34,028 nucleotides of DNA from CAYUIS01 sp964444825 (GTDB taxonomy: Bacteria > Chloroflexota > Anaerolineae > B4-G1). Where the stretch lies: assembly GCA_964444825.1 (NCBI GenBank), contig CAYUIS010000047.1:1-34028 (forward strand), read 5' to 3'. Under the pieces are notes generated by a model. It was given only the letters and a program-made list of their open reading frames with translations. It was not told the DNA's origin and searched no databases. This document shows, piece after piece, positions 23,915-32,196 of this stretch (the stretch's first letter is position 1; the number at the start of each line of letters is the position of its first letter). A program made the translations under genes and the position numbers.

Positions 23915-24050
23915 ACTGTGTGTGACAACGAATGGCCGTTGGGGTGGGCAGCGAGGGACGGTATTGTAGCGGCGATGGGGTACGACACAAGCGGGGAGGG
24001 ATACGTTTTGATAATGGTCGCTCGCGACCAGTTCAAAAGGAGGCCAACAA

Positions 24051-25535
24051 ATGTATCACCCAACTAAACTCGGTCTGCTGATCGCGCTACTGCTGATCAG
24101 CACAAACCTGGCCGGATGTGCGCCAGGCACAGACGTAACAAGCGAGGTTCCGACACACACACCCGAACCTACTCCTGCAGAAGCACTGGCAGACCTGGAG
24201 GGGATGCTCTGGAAGCTGGATTCCCGCGTGAACAGCCAGAGTGAATCGGTGGATGTGGTGTCGAACACCGAGATCACGATAGAATTCAAAGCAGACGAGA
24301 TCAGCGGTAACGCCGGCTGTAACACCTACTTTGCATCCTACGAGGTCGAGGGCAACAGTCTGACGATCGGTCAGATTGGCTCCACTATGATGGCCTGTGA
24401 GTCTGAGGTGAACGAGCAGGAAACGCAATATCTCGCCGCCCTGGAATCAGTCGCCACCTACCAGATCAAGGGAAACACGCTGGAACTGTTCGACGCCGGC
24501 GGAATGCGCCTGGCATTGTACACCGCCGAAACAGAAGCCGGTATGCCCAACCCGGCCTCTGTCTACTGCGAGGAGCAGGACGGAACCGTTGAGATCCGCA
24601 CCGAAGAGGGGGGCGAGGTGGGATACTGCGTTTTCCCTGACGGTAGCGAGTGCGAGGAGTGGGCCTTCTTCCGCGGCGAATGCACCCCGGAAGGTAGTTC
24701 TTCTCTGACACCAGAGGCGCTTGAAAACGGTGTCTATCAATCCGAATGGCCTGAAGACGGCGTGGCGCAGCTCACCGACGGGGAGTATCGGAAGTCGATC
24801 GTGGAAGGCAGCGCCACGGAGCTGATCATCCGGCTGACCGACATAGCTTTCGGTGATTTGGACGGCGATGGCGTCCAAGACGCCGCCGTTATCCTGGTCA
24901 CTGATCCCGGTGGCAGCGGCACGTTCTACGATCTGGCCGCCGTTCTCAACCGGAATGGAAAACCGGAGCACGTCGCCACTGTTTTCTTGGGGGATCGAGC
25001 GGAGATTCGGGCATTCTCTATTGAAACGGGACAGGTCATCATCGAGATGGTCACCCACGGTCCAGACGACCCGATGTGCTGCCCCACTCAGATCGTGCGC
25101 AATATCTATGCGCTGGAAGGCGATACGCTGGTTGAGATGGCGTCGGAGGTGATCGGCTCGGTGGAGGAAACGAGCGAAGCCGAGATCCCGGCGGAGTTGC
25201 TTGGCACGGTGTGGCAGTGGTCGTCGTTGGTCGAGACCGAGCCAGCTGCCCAGTCGGTCGTGCCCCATCCAGAGAACTATACCCTGGTCTTCCAACCCGA
25301 CGGTGCCCTGGACATCCAAGCCGACTGCAATGAGGTGAGAGGTTCGTACATCCAGGAGGGCAATGCCCTCACCATTGAGCTTGGCCCCTCGACGATGGCC
25401 TATTGTGGTGAGCAGTCATCCGACCAGCAATACCTCGACCTACTGGGTCGTGTAAGTAGCTACACCGTCGAAAATGAACGCTTGGTGCTGAATCTAGAGG
25501 ATGGTGCCGGCAAGATGATGTTCGATAGGGCATAG
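24051..25535 (+). CDS. Lipoprotein with two META domains and a DUF333-like segment
   Basis: The 494-aa protein has a classic lipoprotein signal with LAGC (Cys23). A first META/HslJ-like domain (about 48-150) contains ISGNAGCNTYFASYEVEG and an MMACESE phrase. A DUF333-like Cys-rich stretch (about 163-215) starts NPASVYCEEQ. A middle region has GDLDGDGVQDAAVI, an FG-GAP-like calcium loop. A second META domain (about 378-494) contains DCNEVRGSYIQEGNALTI. META proteins are linked to heat shock and to secretion, with no fixed chemistry. AAAGGAGG precedes the ATG. It is followed after 56 nt by another lipoprotein gene. It probably acts on the outer face of the membrane. Confidence 0.85.
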   Translation: MYHPTKLGLLIALLLISTNLAGCAPGTDVTSEVPTHTPEPTPAEALADLEGMLWKLDSRVNSQSESVDVVSNTEITIEFKADEISGNAGCNTYFASYEVEGNSLTIGQIGSTMMACESEVNEQETQYLAALESVATYQIKGNTLELFDAGGMRLALYTAETEAGMPNPASVYCEEQDGTVEIRTEEGGEVGYCVFPDGSECEEWAFFRGECTPEGSSSLTPEALENGVYQSEWPEDGVAQLTDGEYRKSIVEGSATELIIRLTDIAFGDLDGDGVQDAAVILVTDPGGSGTFYDLAAVLNRNGKPEHVATVFLGDRAEIRAFSIETGQVIIEMVTHGPDDPMCCPTQIVRNIYALEGDTLVEMASEVIGSVEETSEAEIPAELLGTVWQWSSLVETEPAAQSVVPHPENYTLVFQPDGALDIQADCNEVRGSYIQEGNALTIELGPSTMAYCGEQSSDQQYLDLLGRVSSYTVENERLVLNLEDGAGKMMFDRA

Positions 25536-25591
25536 TCCTCCCCATGAGGATCGAATGTCCCCGATGCCCCTCAGAGATTAAAGGAGGACAC

Positions 25592-27466
25592 ATGTTTAAC
25601 AAACGCATAGGCAGAATCTCTATATTGGTTGCAATTGCGCTTGCTCTATTGACCGCCTGCCGAACACCGACACCGATCCCCGCATCCACGGCTGTCCCCT
25701 CGACGGCGACCGCCGGCGCGGCTACGTCCGCGCCCGCACCTGCCGAGCCCGCACCTGCCGACGAGTGGTCGCGTATTCAGGCCGCGGGCAGGATAGTCGT
25801 CGGCACAGCGCCAGATTACGCGCCCTTTGCCTACTATGACGGTGAATTTCAACTGGATGGGTTTGACATCGCGCTGATGCGCGAAATCGGCCGGCGTCTG
25901 GGCGTGCAGGTCGAGTTCCGCGACTTTGCTTTCGATGGCCTGATCGGCGCTTTGCAGCTCGAACAGATTGACGTTGCCGTTGCCGCCATCTCCAGCACTC
26001 CCGAGCGCCAGGCGGTGGTGGCCTTTAGCACTGTTTACTACACAGGTGAGGACGCGTTCCTGGCGCGCCAGGATTCGACCGTCTCTACTCGCTCCGTAGC
26101 CGACGTGGCCAGCCAGAGGATCGGCGTGGAGGCTGGCACTGTTCACGAAACCTGGCTGGAAAACAACCTGGTTGACACCGGTCAGATGCCGTCCAGCAAT
26201 CTGTTCTCTTACGCACGGAGCGAAGACGCTGTCAAAGACTTGAGGGAACAGCGGGTGGACCTGGTCATACTGGATTACATACCGGCACAGTCTTTCGCCA
26301 ACGAGGGGGGCGTCAAGATCGTTGGACACGGCTTCAACCAGCAATTGTATGCCATCGCGATGCGCCAGGGAGCAACTACGCTCAAGACAGAGATCGACCG
26401 CGCGCTGGCCCAACTGCACGATGAAGGCCGGATCGCTGAACTGGCTCGAGCGTATCTGGACCTGGAGCCGGCGGAAATCCTGCCCACACCGACACCCATA
26501 CCGGTGCCGACGGCCGCACCGACCCCGGCGCCTACCCCACCCTGCATTGACGGCATGGACCTGGTGCAACACCTGACGTACGATGACCACGATGTGAGCG
26601 CGCCGCCCCAGGTGGCGGCAGGCCAGCCCTTCTTGAAAGGCTGGCGCGTGCGCAACACCGGCACGTGTTCTTGGGATAACACCTACAGTCTCGTCTACGT
26701 GCAGGGGAACGTGCCGGCCGCTCGCATGAGCGGAGAGCCTGTGGCCATAGCGCGTACGGTGCCAGGCGGAGACACGTATGACGTTCAGGTCAATCTGGTC
26801 GCCCCGCCAACGCCAGGTATCTACGTGGCGTTCTGGCAAATGCGCAACGGGCAAAACGTTGCCTTTGGCCGTACTCTCCAGGTCGGCATCGCGGTTCCGG
26901 CCGAGCCCACAGCGACGCCCGCTCCGACACAGACGCCCTCGTCCGGCATTGACTTTAGTGCCGACCGCACCTACGTCAAGACCGGAGAGCGCGTCGTCTT
27001 CACCTGGAACGTCGTGAACGTCAAAGCCGTCTACTTTTATGCTCAAGGTGAGCCGTGGGAAAAGAACGGTGTGATAGGGCAGGGCAAACGAGAGGTCTAC
27101 CCGCAAAGCACGACGGTTTATGAACTGCGCGTGGTCAAGCGGGATGACTCGGTTGAAGTCAGGCAGATCAGGCTTGAAGTGGAGCCTGTAGTGGACGCTC
27201 CAGTCATTGCCCAGTTCACGGTCGAGCCCGAGTTCCAGATCCAGGTTGGGCAGTGTGTGAATATCCAATGGCAGGTTCGGGGCAACGTGAGCCAGGTAAA
27301 GATCACCACCAACAACGTAGCCTTGTGGGATGGCGCTCCTCTGAGCGGCAGTCTTCAGAACTGTCCACCCGGAACCGGCAACGTCACGTACGCCATCGAG
27401 GCAAGTGGACCAGATGGCACCAATCGCTCACAGAAAAGTGTCAACGTGATTCAATCCACACCATAG
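25592..27466 (+). CDS. Solute-binding lipoprotein (family 3) fused to NBR1-Ig-like domains
   Basis: The 624-aa lipoprotein has LLTAC (Cys23) and a Thr/Pro/Ala-rich spacer. A complete family 3 solute-binding domain (about 57-290) has GTAPDYAPFAYY, GFDIALMREIGRRLG and DVAVAAISSTPERQ, typical for polar amino acids. After a PT-rich linker comes an NBR1-Ig-like domain (about 316-435) with KGWRVRNTGTCSW and YVAFWQMRNG. Two further beta-sandwich domains run to the C-terminus. No cognate permease or ATPase is adjacent. It may be a receptor, a scavenger or an orphan partner. The ATG at 25592 follows AAAGGAGG; an ATG at 25544 has no such site. Confidence 0.85.
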   Translation: MFNKRIGRISILVAIALALLTACRTPTPIPASTAVPSTATAGAATSAPAPAEPAPADEWSRIQAAGRIVVGTAPDYAPFAYYDGEFQLDGFDIALMREIGRRLGVQVEFRDFAFDGLIGALQLEQIDVAVAAISSTPERQAVVAFSTVYYTGEDAFLARQDSTVSTRSVADVASQRIGVEAGTVHETWLENNLVDTGQMPSSNLFSYARSEDAVKDLREQRVDLVILDYIPAQSFANEGGVKIVGHGFNQQLYAIAMRQGATTLKTEIDRALAQLHDEGRIAELARAYLDLEPAEILPTPTPIPVPTAAPTPAPTPPCIDGMDLVQHLTYDDHDVSAPPQVAAGQPFLKGWRVRNTGTCSWDNTYSLVYVQGNVPAARMSGEPVAIARTVPGGDTYDVQVNLVAPPTPGIYVAFWQMRNGQNVAFGRTLQVGIAVPAEPTATPAPTQTPSSGIDFSADRTYVKTGERVVFTWNVVNVKAVYFYAQGEPWEKNGVIGQGKREVYPQSTTVYELRVVKRDDSVEVRQIRLEVEPVVDAPVIAQFTVEPEFQIQVGQCVNIQWQVRGNVSQVKITTNNVALWDGAPLSGSLQNCPPGTGNVTYAIEASGPDGTNRSQKSVNVIQSTP

Positions 27467-27501
27467 TCTTCCACTGCGACACAGCTCTCGGTGGACCTGC
27501 A

Positions 27502-28722
27502 ATGAAAATCCTGATTCCCACCATTGGCTCCCGCGGCGACGTGCAGCCCTTTATCGCCCTCGCCCAGGGCTTGACGCGCGCCGGCTACACCGTCGCGCTG
27601 GCGTCCCACCCCGGAATGAGACCCCTCGTCGAATCCCACGGGGTGACCTTTGCCCCAATCGGCCCCGACATCGACATGGGCCTGGAAACGGCCGCCATCC
27701 GCCTGCGCTCGCGCAACGTGATGGTGAGCCTGGCCCGGACGATGCGCTATGCCTTTGACGTGTTGGAGCGATCCCACCAGGATATCCTGGCGCTGTGCCG
27801 GGAGGCCGACCTGGTCGTGGTTTCTACGGCGATCGCGACAGGCAAGAACGAGGCCGATCACCTCGACCGGCCCACCCTGAGTGTGACCCTGATGCCCTGG
27901 GCCATCCGCTGGGACGACCCTGACCGGCCGCCGTTCAAGCGCCTGGCCTATGGCCTGATAGACGAACTGGCCAGCCTGATGACCACCCGGCCCCTCAACC
28001 GTCTGCGCCAGCGACAGGGGCTTCAGCCCGTGGGAAGGGAGGGCTTTGCCTCGACGCGCCTGGACCTCGTGCCGGTCAGCCCGGCCGTCTATCCGCCCAA
28101 CCCCCTCTGGGAGCCCTACCACCGGGTCGTCGGCTACTGGTTCGTCCAGGAACCATCGGCCTGGAAGCCCCCGGCCGGCCTGATCGCCTTCTTGGAGGAC
28201 GGCGCGCCGCCGCTGCTCGTTTGTCTGGGCGCGATGAGCCTAGGCGGTGAGGAAACGGCAGGGACCGCTGGCCTGTTCATCGACGCAATCCAGCAGGCGG
28301 GCGTGCGCGCTATCGTCCAGGGCTGGGAATCAGCCCTCGCGCGGCTGTCTCTGCCGCCGACCGTATACGCAGCCGGGTCGCTGCCCCACAGTTGGCTGAT
28401 GAATCGCTGCGCGGGCGTGGTCCACCACGGCGGCTTTGGGACCACCTCCGCCAGCTTTCGAGCCGGTCTTCCGCACCTGGTCATCCCGCACTTGGCCGAC
28501 CAGTTCTACTGGGGCCAGCAGGTCCGCGAGCTCGGCGCGGGGCCGCCGCCCATTCCCCGCAACAAGCTCGACGCACAGCGCCTGGCAGATGCGCTGAACG
28601 AGCTGGTGTGCGAGAAAAAGCTCCACACCACCGCCTCCCGCCTCGGCGAGCGGATACGCGCCGAGGACGGCGTTTCCGAAGCGGTCCGCCTGATCGAGGA
28701 GACGTTCAGCGAGCCAAACTAG
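27502..28722 (+). CDS. UGT-like glycosyltransferase (GT1/GT28 type)
   Basis: The 406-aa cytoplasmic or peripheral enzyme has a GT-B fold. The N-terminal Rossmann domain begins MKILIPTIGSRGDVQPFIAL, the sterol/macrolide glycosyltransferase signature. The C-terminal donor-binding domain has VHHGGFGTTSASFRAGLPHL (His308-His309) and ADQFYWGQQV. Related enzymes transfer sugars to lipids, sterols or macrolides. The acceptor is unknown. It starts 35 nt after the lipoprotein gene, so it is probably in the same transcript. The Shine-Dalgarno is weak (GGTGG). Its TAG stop shares a base with the first GGTGC palindrome. Confidence 0.87.
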   Translation: MKILIPTIGSRGDVQPFIALAQGLTRAGYTVALASHPGMRPLVESHGVTFAPIGPDIDMGLETAAIRLRSRNVMVSLARTMRYAFDVLERSHQDILALCREADLVVVSTAIATGKNEADHLDRPTLSVTLMPWAIRWDDPDRPPFKRLAYGLIDELASLMTTRPLNRLRQRQGLQPVGREGFASTRLDLVPVSPAVYPPNPLWEPYHRVVGYWFVQEPSAWKPPAGLIAFLEDGAPPLLVCLGAMSLGGEETAGTAGLFIDAIQQAGVRAIVQGWESALARLSLPPTVYAAGSLPHSWLMNRCAGVVHHGGFGTTSASFRAGLPHLVIPHLADQFYWGQQVRELGAGPPPIPRNKLDAQRLADALNELVCEKKLHTTASRLGERIRAEDGVSEAVRLIEETFSEPN

Positions 28723-28840
28723 GTGCGATGCACCTGGCTGGGCTCCCTCGACCGACCCCCTCAAGTTGATCCTGAGGCCATTCGCGTGCTGGCATTTTGC
28801 CAATTGAGGTGCGTTGCACCTGCTTTTGGTGCGACGCACC
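28722..28840. repeat. Cluster of three 13-nt GGTGC palindromes
   Basis: GGTGCGATGCACC (28722-28734), GGTGCGTTGCACC (28808-28820) and GGTGCGACGCACC (28828-28840) share the form GGTGC-N3-GCACC. Four more copies occur at 32041-32120. The first begins at the glycosyltransferase stop codon. They behave like 3'-end REP-type elements or protein sites. Confidence 0.85.
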
Positions 28841-28908
28841 TGGCATTTGCCCAGACACCTCGACCCTGGTCCTCCTTGAGTGTTGTTGACTTGTGCACAC
28901 AGCTTTGG

Positions 28909-28936
28909 CCTTGTCCGCCGATCTATGCTATACTGT
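28909..28936 (+). promoter_or_regulatory. Shared promoter block A
   Basis: A 28-bp block starting CCTTGTCCGCCG and ending TGCTATACTGT includes the -10-like TATACT (28929-28934). It matches 23 of 28 bases of the block at 32169-32196. No good -35 lies at 17 nt, so it may need an activator. Confidence 0.55.
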
Positions 28937-28940
28937 GGAT

Positions 28941-29087
28941 GCGCGGGCTGAGAGCTGCACCATCCCAGCCTAGTCCACGGAGGAGGGCAACCCGGGCATC
29001 CTCAGCCGACCCTGATGCGGGAAGTGACAGGCCAGTAGGTGGTCGGCTGTTCTGATTCTGGCGCCAATTCAAAAAGGAGATAATAAA
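28941..29087 (+). ncRNA. Structured leader A with shared core
   Basis: The leader after block A has several predicted stems. GTGGA (28935-28939) pairs with TCCAC near 28974, and CAGCCGACC (29003-29011) pairs perfectly with GGTCGGCTG (29041-29049). The 3' part, AGTGACAGGCC and then GGTGGTCGGCTGTTC (29023-29052), recurs in the leader of the GNAT gene. It ends about 35 nt before the start codon of the small gene. The function is unknown; a cis-regulatory RNA is the simplest idea. Confidence 0.45.
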
Positions 29088-29441
29088 ATGAGCTTTCTAA
29101 AAGGCCTGTTCGGCAAAAAAAAGAAGACGGAACGTATCGCAAAACCAGATGTGCCTCGGACGCCACCGCCACCTCCACCCGACTTTCCCCTGGGAGACAA
29201 TATCATATCTGACGCGGACATCAGGACCTTTGCCGATCTCGACCACCACTATCCTCTGCCGTCAGGGTTCGTCTACGACCAGGAGGAGGGCCAGCCGCCC
29301 GCGATCGTGCGGAGCGCGGATGGCGTGCGTTACAGCTTCCTGATCGAGGAAGGCTTGCTCACGTTCAACGATCCCTACACGAAGGAGGATGGCCGCACGG
29401 GGTACAAGACGACCGAGGTATTCAAGCGAGGTTTGCGCTAG
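29088..29441 (+). CDS. Small hypothetical protein with basic Pro-rich N-terminus (117 aa)
   Basis: The first 32 residues are basic and then Pro-rich: FLKGLFGKKKK, then a run of prolines. A compact alpha/beta region follows with DIRTFADLDHHYPLPSGFVY, IVRSADGVRYSFLIEEGL and GYKTTEVFKRGLR. AAAAAGGAG precedes the ATG, and codon use resembles the neighbours, so the gene is real. I recognise no family. The N-terminus looks like an amphipathic membrane or nucleic-acid tether. It has its own structured leader and promoter. Confidence 0.7.
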   Translation: MSFLKGLFGKKKKTERIAKPDVPRTPPPPPPDFPLGDNIISDADIRTFADLDHHYPLPSGFVYDQEEGQPPAIVRSADGVRYSFLIEEGLLTFNDPYTKEDGRTGYKTTEVFKRGLR

Positions 29442-29451
29442 GCAATTCGGA

Positions 29452-29557
29452 GTAGGGGCGACGCACTCCCTGGTGAGCGGCAGGTTGACGAGAGCGCCTC
29501 GGCCAGCGAAGAGCTAAACGCAACGAAAACACCGTTCGTGGAATGCGTCGCCCCTAC
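29452..29557. repeat. MITE-like element with 18-bp terminal inverted repeats
   Basis: The left end GTAGGGGCGACGCACTCC (29452-29469) and right end GGAATGCGTCGCCCCTAC (29540-29557) are complementary at 17 of 18 positions and enclose 70 bp without coding content. From memory, GTAGGGGCGA termini are a common dispersed palindrome in Chloroflexota and cyanobacteria. It lies directly upstream of the SAHH-like gene. Confidence 0.65.
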
Positions 29558-29623
29558 GTGAACACATCCCCTGACATCGAGTCAAATCCCTTCAGATCGG
29601 GAGCCATAAAGGAGACACACGTG

Positions 29624-30787
29624 ATGGTAGTTTCAAGAATAAGGGACCCAGATCTTGCCGCACAAATAGATGACGGACAACTCGAATGGCTGCGGACCAT
29701 CGCCCCCATCACCAATCACTATGCGCGCCAGATCGCCCAACGGGACTATCGGGGCAAACGATTGGCCTATTGGGGCCATATCACGTCCCAGAACACCGTC
29801 CAGATGATGCCAGCCCTGAAAGCGGCAGGGGCCGAGATCGTGATCGGAGCCTGTAACGTCGACAGCACCGACGATGTCGCAGCCGCCTACGCCGTTTCCA
29901 AGGGGATCACGGTCTATGGGCGGCGCGGGATGAGCCAATCGGAGTACCAGGAGAACCTCCGGCTGGTTCGTCGGTTCGAGGCCGACTACCTTTGCGATAT
30001 GGGCGGAGAACTGAGCGTGGCTTACCTCGACAAGACCCCGCCGGTCAAGGGCGCGCTTGAGGCCACAATGAGTGGGCTGCATCTCCTGAGAGAACACGAG
30101 CTGCCGTTTCCGGTCTTTGACTGGAATAGCATCCCTCTGAAGGACCTGCACAATCGGTTTCACATTGGCGATACCGTCTGGCCCGCATTTAACCACGTCA
30201 CTGGAATGGGGTTGTATGGGCGACGCGTACTTGTCATCGGGTGTGGGCCTGTCGGAAAGGGAATCGCTGAGCGGGCGCGTTATCTGGGAGGGATCGTGCT
30301 TGTGACCGATCTGAACCCCGTGCGCCTTCTGGAAGCCGGTCACCTCGGCTGTGAGGCCGTTAGCCTGGATGAAGGGCTTGCACGTTGCCAGATCATCGTG
30401 ACGGCCACCGGGGTAAAGGGCGTTTTGCGCGCAGAGCATCTTCGCCAGGTGAGGCCTGGAGCCATCCTCTTTAGCGCGGGCCACTCGAACCGCGAGATCG
30501 ACATCGACTGGCTCTACCAGCAGCCACACCGCCGTTTGAAGCCCCATATCGAGCGCTTTGACGTTGGAGAGACACACCTGTTCCTGCTGGCCCAGGGAAG
30601 CCTGCTGAACCTGGCCGCCGGAGCAGGCCCCTATGGCGTTGACCAATTTGACCATTACACCGCTGTGATGCTGTTGGGAATTGCCTGGATGTTTGACGGT
30701 ATTCCAGACGATGTATCGCCAGGGGTACAACTGTACCCAGCCCATCTGGAGCACGAGATCGCCGAGCTTTCCGTCAGACTCCAATAA
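29624..30787 (+). CDS. Adenosylhomocysteinase-like NAD-binding protein, active site altered
   Basis: The 387-aa protein follows the SAHH fold: GHITSQNTVQM (His55 region), GACNVDSTDDVAAA, DMGGEL, GALEATMSG, FDWNSIPLKDLHNR and the NAD motif VIGCGPVGKG. By eye against human SAHH, His55, Glu156, Asn181, Lys186 and His301 are kept. Asp131 appears as Met, Asp190 as Asn, Cys195 as Gly and His353 as Pro. The C-terminal Lys/Tyr tail is absent. Ordinary SAH hydrolysis is therefore doubtful. AAAGGAG precedes GTG/ATG at 29621/29624. The MFS gene follows after 5 nt. Confidence 0.8.
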   Translation: MVVSRIRDPDLAAQIDDGQLEWLRTIAPITNHYARQIAQRDYRGKRLAYWGHITSQNTVQMMPALKAAGAEIVIGACNVDSTDDVAAAYAVSKGITVYGRRGMSQSEYQENLRLVRRFEADYLCDMGGELSVAYLDKTPPVKGALEATMSGLHLLREHELPFPVFDWNSIPLKDLHNRFHIGDTVWPAFNHVTGMGLYGRRVLVIGCGPVGKGIAERARYLGGIVLVTDLNPVRLLEAGHLGCEAVSLDEGLARCQIIVTATGVKGVLRAEHLRQVRPGAILFSAGHSNREIDIDWLYQQPHRRLKPHIERFDVGETHLFLLAQGSLLNLAAGAGPYGVDQFDHYTAVMLLGIAWMFDGIPDDVSPGVQLYPAHLEHEIAELSVRLQ

Positions 30788-30792
30788 ACTGA

Positions 30793-32040
30793 ATGCGACC
30801 CAGACGCCCAGCTCTAGGTCCAGATTTCTATTGGCTCCTGTCCGGACAGACCATATCCCAGTTCGGTTCCTGGTTAGGCGCGCTCGGGCTGCTGGCCATC
30901 CTCACGCTTGACGCGACCCCGGCCCAGATGGGCACGCTGGAGACACTCCGTGTCCTGCCGGTGCTGTTGCTGGGGCTGTTCGCCGGGGTATGGGTGGATC
31001 GGCTGCGCCGCCGCCCGCTCCTGATTTGGGCCGATATTGGGCACGGCCTGGTATTGGGCCTGGCGGCGCTGGGGGCTTTGATGGGTCGCCTACACATCCG
31101 GCACCTCTACCTAGTCGGATTCGTGACTGGGGCGCTGACCATCTTTTTCAACACCGCCTACCGCGCCTATCTGCCGTCGGTGGTGGCGCGAGATTCACTG
31201 GTCGACGCCAACAGCACACTCACCGCCGGCGAATCGCTGGCAGAGATCGTCTCGCCGGGCCTGGGTGGTCTCCTGGTGAACCTTTTTGGTGCGCCCCTCA
31301 CCATGATGATCGATGCCGGCTCGTTCCTCATCTCGGCCCTCTTTGTCGGATCGATCCGCACGCCCGAGTCGCCCCGTGCGATGGATGCGGACAAGGGCTC
31401 GCCCGGAACGGTGTGGCGAGAGATCACAACGGGGTTGCGTTTTCTGACCCGCCATCCCGTCCTGCGCGCCCTGGCCGGGAGGGCGGCCACCCGCGGTTTC
31501 TTTGGCGGCTTTTTCGCCGCCCTCTACGGCCTCTACGTGTTGCGCACCGTCGAGCTCAGCGCCACGCTCCTGGGCCTTTTGATCGGCGCGGGTGGTTTGG
31601 GCGCACTGATCGGCTCCTTTGCTGCCGGGCGGGTCTCGCACCGCCTGGGAACGGGCAGGGCGTTGATAGCCACAGCCGCCATCGGCAGCGTGCTCAACCT
31701 GCTTGTCCCACTGGCCCAGGGCCCAGCGTGGCTCAGCATTCTCCTGCTCCTTATATCCCAATTGATCGGTGACTTTTTCGGGGTGATCTATACCATCCTG
31801 GAGATAAGCGTGCGCCAGTCCGCCACCCCGGACGGGATGTTGGGGCGGGTCAATGCCAGTTTCGACTTTGTGACCCAGGGCGTCGGCGCGGTTGGCATCT
31901 TTGTGGGCGGGCTGCTTGGCAGTGGCATCGGTACCCGCTGGGCGCTCTTTGTCGCGGTCCTCGGCCTGATGTCGGCCACGGTCTGGCTCCTCGTCTCGCC
32001 CGTGCGCCTTCTAGACCAGGCCCCCGCCGCCGATGCCTAA
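30793..32040 (+). CDS. Major facilitator superfamily transporter
   Basis: The 415-aa inner-membrane protein has about 12 hydrophobic helices. The MFS loop motif appears as GVWVDRLRRRPLL after helix 2, and AYRAYLPSVVARDSLVDANS resembles the MFS_3 (enterobactin exporter-like) branch. The second half repeats the pattern, with AGRVSHRLGTGRALI. This branch contains drug and siderophore exporters. It begins 5 nt after the SAHH-like stop and has no Shine-Dalgarno of its own, so it is probably translationally coupled. A link between exported compound and SAHH-like enzyme is speculative. Palindromes begin right after its stop. Confidence 0.88.
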   Translation: MRPRRPALGPDFYWLLSGQTISQFGSWLGALGLLAILTLDATPAQMGTLETLRVLPVLLLGLFAGVWVDRLRRRPLLIWADIGHGLVLGLAALGALMGRLHIRHLYLVGFVTGALTIFFNTAYRAYLPSVVARDSLVDANSTLTAGESLAEIVSPGLGGLLVNLFGAPLTMMIDAGSFLISALFVGSIRTPESPRAMDADKGSPGTVWREITTGLRFLTRHPVLRALAGRAATRGFFGGFFAALYGLYVLRTVELSATLLGLLIGAGGLGALIGSFAAGRVSHRLGTGRALIATAAIGSVLNLLVPLAQGPAWLSILLLLISQLIGDFFGVIYTILEISVRQSATPDGMLGRVNASFDFVTQGVGAVGIFVGGLLGSGIGTRWALFVAVLGLMSATVWLLVSPVRLLDQAPAADA

Positions 32041-32120
32041 GGTGCATTGCACCTGACGCCTTTTGGTGCGACGCACCTTTCGCGGTGCGTTGCACCTGGC
32101 GCCTTTTGGTGCGTTGCACC
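32041..32120. repeat. Cluster of four 13-nt GGTGC palindromes
   Basis: GGTGCATTGCACC (32041-32053), GGTGCGACGCACC (32065-32077), GGTGCGTTGCACC (32084-32096) and GGTGCGTTGCACC (32108-32120) follow the MFS stop directly. Spacers include TGACGCCTTTT and TGGCGCCTTTT. Three further copies are at 28722-28840. Confidence 0.85.
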
Positions 32121-32168
32121 TCGCCTTGGTCCAAAAACGACTGTCTGGAGCCCTTCCCCTTGCTATAG

Positions 32169-32196
32169 CCTTGTTTGCCGTTTTGTGCTATACTGT
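32169..32196 (+). promoter_or_regulatory. Shared promoter block B
   Basis: The 28-bp block starting CCTTGTTTGCCG and ending TGCTATACTGT holds TATACT (32189-32194). It matches block A at 28909-28936 in 23 of 28 bases. The 17-bp tandem repeats begin at its last -10 base. Confidence 0.55.

Noticed and set aside
23852..24067. 71-codon open frame before the META lipoprotein
   Set aside because: It covers the TATAAT promoter and overlaps the next start out of frame; no ribosome-binding site or family similarity.
25646..27268. A 540-codon minus-strand open frame opposite the solute-binding lipoprotein
   Set aside because: It is rich in His and Arg with no motif; the plus strand has a lipobox, a known binding domain and a Shine-Dalgarno.
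28941..29052. TPP or T-box riboswitch in leader A
   Set aside because: CTGAGA near 28949 and CCTGATGCGG recall a TPP element, and GGTGG recalls a T-box, but the remaining conserved blocks of both classes are missing.
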